This document shows, one piece after another, positions 33,855 to 42,395 of a DNA stretch of 64,000 nt. The notes under the pieces were generated by a model. That model was not told where the DNA came from, ran no database searches, and saw only the letters and a list, made by a program, of their open reading frames with translations. This DNA comes from Microthrix sp041394405 (GTDB lineage Bacteria > Actinomycetota > Acidimicrobiia > Acidimicrobiales > Microtrichaceae), in the NCBI GenBank assembly GCA_041394405.1, contig JAWKIF010000008.1, positions 124,001 through 188,000 of the forward strand. The letters run 5' to 3'. Position 1 is the first letter of the stretch; every line of letters begins with the position of its first letter. The translations under genes were made by a program, and so were the position numbers.

Positions 33855-33879
33855 AAAGTTGACCTGATTAGTCGACTTT
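33855..33879. promoter_or_regulatory. 25-bp palindrome between divergent sulfur-assimilation promoters
   Basis: AAAGTTGAC-CTGATTA-GTCGACTTT: nine-base arms with one mismatch around a 7-nt centre. The layout YYGAC-N7-GTCRR is like operators of Rrf2-family regulators (IscR, CymR). It covers the -35 of the cysH promoter and lies just upstream of the precorrin-2 dehydrogenase -10, so one bound dimer could repress both. Regulator identity is inference. Confidence 0.6.
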
Positions 33880-33887
33880 GATCTACT
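33859..33887 (+). promoter_or_regulatory. cysH operon promoter
   Basis: TTGACC (33859-33864), 17 nt, TCTACT (33882-33887), then 8 nt to the ATG at 33896; no Shine-Dalgarno, so a leaderless transcript is likely. The -35 lies inside the palindrome. Confidence 0.55.
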
Positions 33888-33895
33888 GGACCCCC

Positions 33896-34603
33896 ATGCC
33901 CCCCGTTCTCCCTGTCTCGTCCCCGACGCCTCACGTCGATGAATCACTCCCGGTGCCGGCGCGCCCCCGTACGGAGGACCCGCTCGATGTGCTGGTGTGG
34001 GCCCACCGCCGATTCGGCGACGAGCTGGTGGTCACGGCCAGCTTCGGCGACGCCACGCTGGTGCACCTCGTGGCATCGGTGATTCCCGACGCCGACGTCG
34101 TGTTGCTGGACACCGGCTATCTGTTCGCCGAGACCGACTGGTATGCCGACGATCTGCGTCGCCGCTACGACCTGAACCTGCGCACCGTCCACCCGCTGCC
34201 CGAGGTGGAGCGCGACGTGTGGCGCACCGACCCCGACGCCTGTTGTGCCGCCCGGAAGGTGGAACCGCTGCAGCGGGCGCTGGCGGGCAAGTCGGCGTGG
34301 ATCACCGGCCTTCGACGCAGCGACAGCTCCAGTCGGGCGACGACCCCCGTGGTGCATGCGGATCTGTTGCGGGGCGTGACCAAGGTCAACCCCATCGCGG
34401 CCTGGAGCGACAGCGACGTGGAGGCCTACGGCCGCACCCACGACCTGCCCGCCCACCCGCTGGCCGACCGCGGCTACGGCTCCATCGGTTGCTGGCCCTG
34501 CACCGTGCCGGTGGCCGAGGGTGAGGACGACCGTGCGGGGCGGTGGGCGGGGGCGTCGAAGACCGAGTGCGGGTTGCATCTGGGCGGGGAGCCAACCCCG
34601 TGA
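33896..34603 (+). CDS. cysH: Adenylyl-sulfate (APS) reductase
   Basis: 235-residue assimilatory reductase that converts APS to sulfite. The PAPS/APS-reductase fold shows VTASFGDATLVHL, LDTGYLFAETDWYADDL and WITGLRRSDSSSRA. Cys116-Cys117 (DACCAARK) and Cys199/Cys202 (GCWPC) are the 4Fe-4S ligands that mark APS, rather than PAPS, reductases; Cys225 in KTECGLH is the catalytic cysteine. Its stop overlaps the sir start (GTGA). First gene of a three-gene operon. Confidence 0.93.
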   Translation: MPPVLPVSSPTPHVDESLPVPARPRTEDPLDVLVWAHRRFGDELVVTASFGDATLVHLVASVIPDADVVLLDTGYLFAETDWYADDLRRRYDLNLRTVHPLPEVERDVWRTDPDACCAARKVEPLQRALAGKSAWITGLRRSDSSSRATTPVVHADLLRGVTKVNPIAAWSDSDVEAYGRTHDLPAHPLADRGYGSIGCWPCTVPVAEGEDDRAGRWAGASKTECGLHLGGEPTP

Positions 34604-36399
34604 GCGCCGAAGCGACCAAGGTGGCCAGCAACTACCTGCGGGGCGAACTGGCGGAGGACCTGACCTCCGGTGGCCAGGCGTTCAGCGGCGACAGCCCCAC
34701 GCTGTTGAAGTTCTTCGGCGTCTACCAACAGGACGACCGCGATCAGCGCCGGCGGCTGTCCCAAGCCAAGGAGCCGCTGGCTTACTCCGCCATGGTGCGA
34801 GCGTCGGTACCCGGCGGGCGCATCACCCCCGAGGGGTGGGCCGGGCTGGACGCCTTGGCCGACATCGGCGACGGCACGCTGCGCCTCACGACCCGCCAAG
34901 GTGTGCAGTACCACGCCGTGGCCAAGGCCAACCTGGTGGACCTGGTGGGGGAGATCAACGCCGCTGGGCTGACCACGCTGGGGGCGTGCGGCGATGTGGT
35001 GCGCAACGTCATGGCGTGCCCCCTGCCGGATCCGCACCGGGAGGCTGTGCTGGGACCGGTGGTGGAGGAGCTGGTCGCGCGGTTTCGCCCCCGTACTGCC
35101 GCCTATTGGGAGCTGTTCATCAACGGTGACCGTGCGGCTGCGGCCAGCCCAGCGCCTCGACCCGGCACGGCACCTCCCGACAGCACGGTGGACCGCCCGG
35201 GTTCGGCCCCGCCGGCGGAGGTCGAGCCGGTGTACGGCGACGCCTATTTGCCCAGGAAGTTCAAGATCGGCCTGGCCTGGCCCGGCGACGACTGCGTCGA
35301 CATCCACAGCCACGACGTGGGCCTGGTGCCCACCCTCAGCAACGGCGACTCCGGCGAGCTGACGGGTTTTGTGGTGCTGGCCGGGGGAGGCATGGGCATG
35401 AGCCACGCGCGGCCCGACGACACCTACCCCGTGGTGAGCCGGCCGTTGGCGTGGGTGCCGCCCGACCTGGTGGTGGACGTCGTCGCGGCGGTGGTGGAGA
35501 CCCAGCGACAGCACGGCAACCGCGAGGACCGCAGCCGGGCCCGCCTGAAGTACTTGGTGGAGGAGCGGGGTATCGAGTGGCTGAAGACCGAGGTGGAGCA
35601 ACTCCTCGGCGTGCCCCTGGCGCCGCCGGTGGCCGTGCTGCCATGGACCACCCACGCCCACCTGGGTTGGATCGACGCGGTCGACCCGGTCGGCGAGACC
35701 GCCGCCGTACCCGTTGCGCTCGGGAACGTGGTCGCTGCCCGCGCAACCGGCACCCTGGGCGTGCCGGTGCCCTCGGGCAGGGTCAGTCGGCGGTGCCGCT
35801 CGGCCGTGCGGCAACTGCTGGACGAGGGGCTGGTGGCCGAACTCCGCGTGACGCCCCGCCAGGATCTGTTGTTGTGCGGCGTGACGGCGCGGGCGCGAGT
35901 GGAGGAGGTGCTGGTCGAGCACGGCGTCGCCGCAGCGGCCGACCAGTCGCCTGTGCGGAGCCTGGCCATCGCGTGTCCGGCCCTGCCCACCTGTGGCCAG
36001 GCGCTCGGCGAGGCCGAGCGGGCGCTGCCCGATCTGCTGGCTGCGCTGGAGAAGGTGCTGGCCGACACCGGCAACGCCGACCTTCCGTTGCGCCTCAACA
36101 TGACCGGCTGCCCCAATGGCTGCGCCAGGCCGTACTCGGCGGAGGTTGGCATCGTCGGTCGGTCCAAGCGCACCTACGACGTCTACGTCGGCGGCGCGTC
36201 GGGTCGCCTGGCCTCGCTGCTGCGGCCCGACGTGGCGCTGGCCGACGTGCCCGAGTTGCTGCGCCCCGTGCTGGAGCGCTTCGCCGCGGTGGCCGAAGCC
36301 GAGGTGGGTTTTGGTGATTGGGCCGACTCGGTGGGCGTGGCGGCCATGGAGCCGTGGTTGCCGGAGGCCCGCACGCGCCGTCGGAAGGTGGCCACGTGA
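34600..36399 (+). CDS. sir: Ferredoxin-type sulfite reductase (nitrite/sulfite reductase family)
   Basis: 599-residue siroheme/4Fe-4S enzyme reducing sulfite to sulfide with six electrons. N-terminal ferrodoxin-like half-domain (FGVYQQDDRDQRRRLSQAKE), TTRQGVQYHAV substrate-binding region, and cluster ligands Cys459, 465, 504 and 508 in CPALPTCG and TGCPNGCARPY. The same fold serves nitrite reductase, but the cysH and siroheme neighbours argue for sulfite. GTG 34600 overlaps the cysH stop. A Pro/Ala-rich insertion sits near residues 190-210. Confidence 0.9.
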   Translation: MSAEATKVASNYLRGELAEDLTSGGQAFSGDSPTLLKFFGVYQQDDRDQRRRLSQAKEPLAYSAMVRASVPGGRITPEGWAGLDALADIGDGTLRLTTRQGVQYHAVAKANLVDLVGEINAAGLTTLGACGDVVRNVMACPLPDPHREAVLGPVVEELVARFRPRTAAYWELFINGDRAAAASPAPRPGTAPPDSTVDRPGSAPPAEVEPVYGDAYLPRKFKIGLAWPGDDCVDIHSHDVGLVPTLSNGDSGELTGFVVLAGGGMGMSHARPDDTYPVVSRPLAWVPPDLVVDVVAAVVETQRQHGNREDRSRARLKYLVEERGIEWLKTEVEQLLGVPLAPPVAVLPWTTHAHLGWIDAVDPVGETAAVPVALGNVVAARATGTLGVPVPSGRVSRRCRSAVRQLLDEGLVAELRVTPRQDLLLCGVTARARVEEVLVEHGVAAAADQSPVRSLAIACPALPTCGQALGEAERALPDLLAALEKVLADTGNADLPLRLNMTGCPNGCARPYSAEVGIVGRSKRTYDVYVGGASGRLASLLRPDVALADVPELLRPVLERFAAVAEAEVGFGDWADSVGVAAMEPWLPEARTRRRKVAT

Positions 36400-37214
36400 G
36401 GGGCGATGCAGCGCCCCGGGCGGGGGCGTTGGCGTCCGGGGCGGTGGCGCTGGTGGGTGCAGGGCCGGGCGACCCCGACCTGCTGACGGTCCGCGCCGCC
36501 CGATTGATTGCGGAGGCCGACGTGGTGGTGCACGACGCGCTGGTGGGGCCCGGGGTGCTGGCGTTGATTCCGGCGGGTGTCGAGCGCATCGACGTCGGCA
36601 AGCGGCCCCGGCGAGCCACCCCCCAGGAGCTGATCTCGGCCACGCTGGTGCATCTCGCCCGCCAGGGTCGCAGGGTGGTGCGGCTGAAGGGGGGCGATCC
36701 CCTGGTCTTTGGCCGCGGTGGCGAGGAGGCGTTGGAACTGGGGCGTGCCGGGGTGCCGGTGGAGGTGGTGCCCGGCATCTCGTCATCGGTCGCTGCGCCC
36801 TCGGCCGCCGGCATTCCTGTCACCCACCGGGGAGTGTCGCCCGGCTACACCGTCGTCACGGGTCACCGCCGGAGCGGCGAGGACGACGTCAACTGGCAGG
36901 CCCTCGCCAAGGTGGATGGCACCATCGTGGTGCTGATGGGGGTGGCCCGGAGGGCCGAGATCGCCGCCGAGCTGCTGGCCGGTGGGCTCCCACCCCACAC
37001 TCCGGTAGCGGCCGTTGCCGCCGCCACCACGGCCGACCAGCAGGTCACCCGCTGCCGCCTGGATCAACTGGGCACCGCGCCGGTGGAATCGCCCGCAGTG
37101 ATCGTGATCGGGGCCGTCGCAGCCATGGACGTGACCTCGGGGGGCGGCGCCGTGGCGGCTGCGGCTGCGGCTGCGGCTGCGGCTACGGAACCACCAGGCC
37201 CCATTGGGTGGTGA
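36396..37214 (+). CDS. cobA: Uroporphyrinogen-III C-methyltransferase
   Basis: 272-residue SAM-dependent methyltransferase that makes precorrin-2, the siroheme/cobalamin branch precursor. Motifs: LVGAGPGDPDLLTVRA, VRLKGGDPLVFGRGGEE, GISSSVAAPSAAGIPVTHRG and YTVVTGHR. GTG 36396 overlaps the sir stop. Together with the divergent dehydrogenase it completes siroheme synthesis at this locus. A C-terminal polyalanine run is encoded by a GCTGCG/GCGGCT repeat (about 37150-37187). Its 3' end overlaps the convergent mannosyltransferase gene by 32 bp. Confidence 0.93.
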   Translation: MRGDAAPRAGALASGAVALVGAGPGDPDLLTVRAARLIAEADVVVHDALVGPGVLALIPAGVERIDVGKRPRRATPQELISATLVHLARQGRRVVRLKGGDPLVFGRGGEEALELGRAGVPVEVVPGISSSVAAPSAAGIPVTHRGVSPGYTVVTGHRRSGEDDVNWQALAKVDGTIVVLMGVARRAEIAAELLAGGLPPHTPVAAVAAATTADQQVTRCRLDQLGTAPVESPAVIVIGAVAAMDVTSGGGAVAAAAAAAAAATEPPGPIGW

Positions 37215-38325
37215 GCGTCATGGCCACCAGCGCCAGGGCGGAGCCGGCGACTGCTCCGGCGTACACCCAGCGGCGGTCCAGCCAGGCGGCCAGGCCGACG
37301 ATGAGCGGCGTGGTCACCAGGCCGTACCGCCCGAGCGAGTCGATGTTGTTGGCCGAGAGTGCCACCACCAGCGTGAGCACGCCGAATGCCCGGAGCGAGG
37401 TGGGCATGGCGACGCGCCACATTCCCACGGCCCCCAGCACCAGCACCACGACGAATGCCAGGTTGACGGCATCGGAGAGGTTGCCGTCGGCAATCTCCCC
37501 GGGCAGCTGCAGCACCCCGCGCACCGGGTCGAGGAAGCCGCCGCGGATCTGACGCTGCACGGTGAAGGGCAGCCCCCAATCACCCGACGCCGCACCCACC
37601 CAGGCGAACACGGCGGCCAAGCCGACGACGGGTCCGGCCAACGCCGCAGCGAGGGCAGCTCGCGTCCGGGCCGATGCCTGAGGCCAGGCCCGCCACGCCT
37701 CAATGGCCACGGGGGCCACCAAGAGCACCCCGGTTGGCCGGACCACCGAGGCGGCCAGCCCGAGCGCCGCCAGCAACCACCAGCGCCGATCCACCAGGGC
37801 CAGCAACGCTGCGGCCACGAGCGCCAGCGCCAACCCCTCGCTGTAGGGCATGACCAGGGCCAGCGCGGCGGGGAACACGCCGGTCAACACCATGACCTTG
37901 CGGGCGAGCGCCTCGTTGGCGGTGACCCGCCGTGCCAGTTCTCCGGCGAGGGCGATGCCCGCCAGTGCGCCCAGCCAGGTCACGGTGAAGAGCGCGAGGC
38001 GGTGGCCGAAGGGCGCGGCAAGCGGTTCGGCCGCCAGGGGGTAGCCGGGGAAGAAGCGGTAGCTCTCCGGGCCAAGAACGGCCCAGCCCTCGCCGGTGAG
38101 CCGGTCGTACCAGCTGGCATCCCAGGCCCACCAGTGCAGGTCCAACACCCGGGGTTGGGCCGATGCCACCCGGTCGCTCAACGTGGGGGCCAGCGCAACG
38201 CCGGCCCCCACCAGCGCCCGGCCGGCCAGCCAGCTACCGAGCAGCGTCAGCCACCAGCCGCGATCCCTGGCTCGCCACATCCGCCACCACGCGTCCGTCT
38301 CGGCGGCCTCACCGGGCTCAGTCAC
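37183..38325 (-). CDS. Membrane mannosyltransferase, PIG-V-like
   Basis: 380-residue polytopic protein with about ten membrane segments. The first extracytoplasmic loop carries DLHWWAWDASWYDRLTGEGW and SYRFFPGYPLAA, matching the D-x-x-W/YDRL and FFPLYP hallmarks of PIG-V-type mannosyltransferases that use polyprenyl-phosphate-mannose. Last gene of the glycan operon; the GTG overlaps the upstream stop (GTGA). It probably adds a mannose to a glycolipid or glycoprotein outside the membrane. Confidence 0.8.
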   Translation of the reverse strand: MTEPGEAAETDAWWRMWRARDRGWWLTLLGSWLAGRALVGAGVALAPTLSDRVASAQPRVLDLHWWAWDASWYDRLTGEGWAVLGPESYRFFPGYPLAAEPLAAPFGHRLALFTVTWLGALAGIALAGELARRVTANEALARKVMVLTGVFPAALALVMPYSEGLALALVAAALLALVDRRWWLLAALGLAASVVRPTGVLLVAPVAIEAWRAWPQASARTRAALAAALAGPVVGLAAVFAWVGAASGDWGLPFTVQRQIRGGFLDPVRGVLQLPGEIADGNLSDAVNLAFVVVLVLGAVGMWRVAMPTSLRAFGVLTLVVALSANNIDSLGRYGLVTTPLIVGLAAWLDRRWVYAGAVAGSALALVAMTLTTQWGLVVP

Positions 38326-39932
38326 GGTTCGAAGCGCACCAGCGACATGTGCTCGAAGGCGTCGTCCCCGCTGGCCACCAGCAGGTCGGTGGGTTGGTGG
38401 CCGTCGGCCAACGCCTCCTCGAACGCCGGGCACGCCAGCCGGTGGGTGTCGTAGGTGTCGCTGGTACCCAGCACCACCGGGCGGCCCTCGGCGCGCCGCC
38501 ACACGTCGGCGGCCACGGCGGTGGGGTCGGCGGCGTTCACCCGTTCGGCGTAGTCCACCCAGTTCACGAAGCGGGGGTCGGAGCTCAGATCGGGGTAGCT
38601 CACCAGCTCGTGGGTGGGGCCCAACTCGCGGCTGAGGGCCACGGAGAGTTGGTCGGGGCAGGTGACCACCAGAGCGTCGGGTGCCTCGGCGGCGATCACG
38701 TCGGCGGCCCGGCCGGAGAGGGAACGCGGGCTGCTGATCTCGAGCGCGATGCCGACGGCTGACCCGGCCAGCACGACGGTGCCCAGCACGGCCCGAAGGC
38801 GGGGAGGGCACGAGGCCAGGCCCCAGCCGATCAACACGACGGCCATGGGGTAGATCACGGCGGCGTAGCGGCTGACGAAGGTGGCGCCGCTGACCATGGC
38901 GGCGAGGGACCCAAACAGCAGCGTGAGCCCGGCCAGCGACAGCGGCCACAGGGCACCCCGGCGGACGGGCCCCTCCAGCACGATGGCCCACCCCCCTCGG
39001 CCTCGGCCGACCAAGGCCACCAGCACCAAGAACACCAGGACGTAGGTCATCAGCTGAGGTTCGGCCGAGGGCCGCCCGGCGAAGTCGATGAGCGTGATGA
39101 CCACCGCCGTGGTGGGTCGCTCCACGATGCCCCACGGCGTGCCGGTGTTCTCGGACTGGTACAGCAAGGTTGGCACCCACGGCAGGAAGCTCAGCCCGGC
39201 GACTCCCAACGCCCCTCCGGTGACGAGCAACTCCCGGTTCGCCTGCTCGGCCCCCCGGTTCAGCCACCAGCGAAGCGCAGCGGCCAGCCCGACGGCGGCC
39301 AGCAACCACATGGACCAGTAGTGCATCCACAACAGCAGCGAACCGGCGGCGGCCAACCCCGCGGCGTCGCGCCAGTTCGGGCGCTCCCACAACCGGTCGA
39401 GGAACCACCATCCGGCCAACACCAACAGCATCACGAGGATGTACATGCGGGTCTCGGTGGCGTAGCGGACGCCGTAGGGCAACACCGCCCACATCGCCAC
39501 CGCCCACATGCCAACCCGAGCGCCGCCGGCTTTCCGGGCCACCAGCCACACGAGGGGGAAGCCCAACAGCGACGTGATGATCGACAGTGCCCGGACCACG
39601 AAGGTGGAGGTGCCCAGCAGGCCGGTCCACACGTGCAGCAGCTCGTAGTACAGCGGTGGGTGGCCGTCCCGCTTCAACGCGCCAGGCAGTTCCGAGAGGG
39701 GGAGCCGGCCAAGGTTGACCGAGAGGGCCTCGTCCAGCCAGAGCGGTCCACGCGGCCACAGGCGAGCGCCGATGCCGAGGCTGACCGTGGCAACTACCAG
39801 CACCAGCTCCCAGCGCGGCAGGTCGGCCAGCTGATCCCGCTGCTTGGGTGCCGGGCCCTCGGGGACCGAGGGCCCGGCGCTGGCGGAGGTGGGGTCGGGG
39901 GTGCGGGTGGGGGACTGGTGGGGTGTGGTCAC
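38322..39932 (-). CDS. GT39/ArnT-like membrane glycosyltransferase
   Basis: 536-residue polytopic transferase of the GT-C class. After a proline-rich start, the first luminal loop has LWLDEALSVNLGRLPL with the catalytic Asp-Glu, followed by KRDGHPPLYYELLHVW, characteristic of ArnT/PMT-like enzymes. About 11 membrane segments precede a soluble C-terminal domain of ~140 residues. It transfers sugars from polyprenyl phosphate to an unknown acceptor. Overlaps both neighbours (GTGA). Confidence 0.85.
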   Translation of the reverse strand: MTTPHQSPTRTPDPTSASAGPSVPEGPAPKQRDQLADLPRWELVLVVATVSLGIGARLWPRGPLWLDEALSVNLGRLPLSELPGALKRDGHPPLYYELLHVWTGLLGTSTFVVRALSIITSLLGFPLVWLVARKAGGARVGMWAVAMWAVLPYGVRYATETRMYILVMLLVLAGWWFLDRLWERPNWRDAAGLAAAGSLLLWMHYWSMWLLAAVGLAAALRWWLNRGAEQANRELLVTGGALGVAGLSFLPWVPTLLYQSENTGTPWGIVERPTTAVVITLIDFAGRPSAEPQLMTYVLVFLVLVALVGRGRGGWAIVLEGPVRRGALWPLSLAGLTLLFGSLAAMVSGATFVSRYAAVIYPMAVVLIGWGLASCPPRLRAVLGTVVLAGSAVGIALEISSPRSLSGRAADVIAAEAPDALVVTCPDQLSVALSRELGPTHELVSYPDLSSDPRFVNWVDYAERVNAADPTAVAADVWRRAEGRPVVLGTSDTYDTHRLACPAFEEALADGHQPTDLLVASGDDAFEHMSLVRFEP

Positions 39933-40975
39933 GTGGCGGGTTCTTCTGGGTCGGGGCGACGCGCGACGGTCGCCGCGCGTCGCAGGTCCTCGGCGAGGTC
40001 GTCGGAGCGCCCGGCGGCACCCAGGCCGCTCCAGGTGCGGGCTCGCTTGGCCTGTCGCAGCGCAGCCAGCCGGGCGCGTGCAAGGGGGCCGCCCGTCCAC
40101 GGCGTCGTGACGCCGGCCGGCGGCTGCAGGTCCACCATGCGACGCTCCAGATCGTGCCACCGACGGGCCTTCTCGAACGCGGCGGCCGCTGCGGCCCCCG
40201 GATCGTCCGGCCGCACTCGCGGGAGGCCCTCGAACAGCCCGCCCGGCCGATAGTGCGCGGGGTAGTAGTTCTCAAACGTGTAACCAGGCGCCCGGTAGTC
40301 GCGGGGCCATTCCCAGGGGAACTCGGGCCAGCAGAGCGTGCGGTGGGTCTCGGCGGGCAGGTATTCCTGCGGATGGTGGCGGCGGCCCCAGTTGAGGGGC
40401 AACGACCACTCGTCGATTCGCCAGCCCAACGGCGTGCCCTGGGCGTCGAGGGCGGCCGACAGCGTGGCCCAGGCATCGAATGCCTCCACCCAGTGGTCGC
40501 GGACCATCACTTGGGGTAGGTGTGCGCCGTAGCCCAGGTGGGGGCAGCCCCACTGGGCGAGCGCCAACCACGTGTTCAGCTGCGTTCCGTCGTAGCTGGT
40601 GTTGAGGCGACGCCAGCGGGCCAGGTCGTGGCTGACGTAGCTGCGAAGCCGGCCGTCTCGCTGCCAGAAGTCGTCCGGCACCGTTCCCAGCGGCCGGTAG
40701 TCGTCGTCGGAGAGCAGAAAACGCTCGGCCACCGGCCCACGGCGCACGGCGAGATCGCGGAGCTTGGTGTTGCGCCCGCCGTGGTCGTCCTCGGCCACGC
40801 TGCGGCGCTCCGCGGCGCTGAGCAGGTCGGCCTCGATGAGGTCGGTGACACCGTCCAGGCCGGTGGGCCCCGGCGTCACCACCAGCACGTCCAGCACGGC
40901 CGAGACCGAGGCGCGGAGAGCCTCCACCGTTGGGCCCAGCACCTCAGGCCGGTTGGAGAGGTACAGCACCTGCAC
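39929..40975 (-). CDS. Putative cytoplasmic glycosyl-/phosphosugar transferase
   Basis: 348-residue soluble protein of uncertain family. The N-terminus MQVLYLSNRPEVLGPTVEAL looks like a GT-A beta-alpha start and RFLLSDDDYRPLGTVPDDFW contains a DDD cluster like a metal-binding DxD or the Stealth-type catalytic region. Downstream W/Y-rich segments (FENYYPAHYRPGGLF) resemble glycan-binding loops. Position inside a glycosyltransferase operon (GTGA overlap with the next gene) supports a sugar-transfer role. Its substrate cannot be assigned. Confidence 0.55.
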   Translation of the reverse strand: MQVLYLSNRPEVLGPTVEALRASVSAVLDVLVVTPGPTGLDGVTDLIEADLLSAAERRSVAEDDHGGRNTKLRDLAVRRGPVAERFLLSDDDYRPLGTVPDDFWQRDGRLRSYVSHDLARWRRLNTSYDGTQLNTWLALAQWGCPHLGYGAHLPQVMVRDHWVEAFDAWATLSAALDAQGTPLGWRIDEWSLPLNWGRRHHPQEYLPAETHRTLCWPEFPWEWPRDYRAPGYTFENYYPAHYRPGGLFEGLPRVRPDDPGAAAAAAFEKARRWHDLERRMVDLQPPAGVTTPWTGGPLARARLAALRQAKRARTWSGLGAAGRSDDLAEDLRRAATVARRPDPEEPAT

Positions 40976-41060
40976 GTCAGGCCTGCGTTCTAGCGGGCGT
41001 TCCCGGCTGCGCGTTCAAAGTGACCTCGACTGGGCATCGGGAGCGGTGCGGCGAGCGATA

Positions 41061-42395
41061 CTACCGGCTGGTGGGAGGTGGGGAGGAGCTGGTGAGCAGG
41101 TCCACCAGCTCGTCGCGGGCCTCGGCCCAGGTGGGCAGGTGTCGTGCGGCCTCCTCGGCGGCGGCTCGTCGCGCTGCGAGGTAGTCCGCGTCGGTGGCGT
41201 GGCGAACGAGCACGTCGGCCCAGGCCGCTGCGTCGTCGGGGGGAAGCCGCACCGGAGTGTCGCCGCCTACCTCTGCCAGGGCCCCGCCGCCGGTCGTCAC
41301 CACCGGCACGCCCAACGAGAGCGCCTCCATGACCGGAAGCCCGAATCCCTCGGCGAGGCTGGGCATGGCGGCCACGGTGGCCCGTCCCAGCAGGGAACGC
41401 ATGGCGTCGTCGTCCGCATGGGCAAACCAGAACAGCTGTCGGCCCAGCAGGGGGTGGCCCTCGATCCGACGAACGAGTTCATCGGTGTTCCATCCGATCC
41501 GGCCGATGAGGACCAGGCCCAGCTCCGGGTGCATGTCGGCCCACCGATCGAGGGCGTCCAGCAACACCGCGTGGTTCTTCCGGGGCTCAAGGGTGGCCAC
41601 GCACACCGCGTACGCCCGCAGGTCGGTGCCGCGCAGTTGCTCGGGCAGGGCCTGGGTTGGCGAGGCGCCGGATGATGGAGCGCGCTCCTCGGAACGGCGA
41701 TCGATCCACTCGCCGCTTAGGTGCACCACGCCGCTGACGGCGGGCGCGTCCACACCGAGCGACCGACGACGGTCCAGGGCCCGGGCCAGGGTCCAGGCCG
41801 AGTTGCCGATCATGAGGTCGTCGTGGCGAAGGTGCGCATCGGCCCATGGCGGGAACAGCGTCCGGGTGCCGCCATCGGACCACTCGGGGTGATCGATGGG
41901 AAAGAGGTCGTGGAAGAGCGCGGCGGTGCGCACCCCCCTGGCGTTGAGGGTCGGCAACAGGCGGTTGCGGTCCGTGCGGTTGTGCCAGGAGGCGTCGAGG
42001 TCCAGAAAGGTGCCGCCGTCGAGATCCACGCGGCGCCGGGAATGCTCATCGGTGGGGTGTGGTGTGCGCCGCCCTCGTCGTGCTGCGCGGTTGAGGCGCC
42101 GTAGCGCCGGGCGGTCGGCCAGGCGGCGGCCTGCCGGCCGCAGCCGTTGGGGAAGCCGATCCACGCGCCGCTCCGGGGGCGGCGCGGCCTCTCGGAATCG
42201 CCGCTGCTCGGTCTCGTCCAGCGCCAGGAACGCCTGGCACGCCTCGCACCACCTCACCAGCCGGACATCGACGCGGGGGTCGCCCATGGCCAGGGGCGCC
42301 AGCAGGTTCTTGGCGGCGCGTTGCACGCCGGTGGTGCCCGAACCCTCCACGGTGTTGGTGACGTCGGCCCACACGGTCGGCCCTGACGCGTTCAT
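41061..42395 (-). CDS. GT4-family glycosyltransferase
   Basis: 444-residue GT-B enzyme. A cytoplasmic N-terminal Rossmann half (about 1-220) is followed by the nucleotide-sugar half with VCVATLEPRKNHAVLLDAL, LVLIGRIGWNTDEL and SLAEGFGLPVMEALSLGVPVV (the E-x7-E motif of retaining GT4 enzymes). WNTDELVRRI is typical of mannosyltransferase-like members. ATG 42395 overlaps the upstream gene's stop (ATGA). Confidence 0.88.
   Translation of the reverse strand: MNASGPTVWADVTNTVEGSGTTGVQRAAKNLLAPLAMGDPRVDVRLVRWCEACQAFLALDETEQRRFREAAPPPERRVDRLPQRLRPAGRRLADRPALRRLNRAARRGRRTPHPTDEHSRRRVDLDGGTFLDLDASWHNRTDRNRLLPTLNARGVRTAALFHDLFPIDHPEWSDGGTRTLFPPWADAHLRHDDLMIGNSAWTLARALDRRRSLGVDAPAVSGVVHLSGEWIDRRSEERAPSSGASPTQALPEQLRGTDLRAYAVCVATLEPRKNHAVLLDALDRWADMHPELGLVLIGRIGWNTDELVRRIEGHPLLGRQLFWFAHADDDAMRSLLGRATVAAMPSLAEGFGLPVMEALSLGVPVVTTGGGALAEVGGDTPVRLPPDDAAAWADVLVRHATDADYLAARRAAAEEAARHLPTWAEARDELVDLLTSSSPPPTSR

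Noticed and set aside
37150..37187. GCTGCG-type repeat as a mobile-element or regulatory repeat
   Set aside because: It encodes a polyalanine run at the C-terminus of CobA and is ordinary GC-rich slippage.
37183..40476. A single 1097-codon minus-strand frame spanning three genes
   Set aside because: Only the part up to 38325 resembles a protein (mannosyltransferase); the rest is the shadow of the GT39 and the neighbouring transferase genes in another frame.
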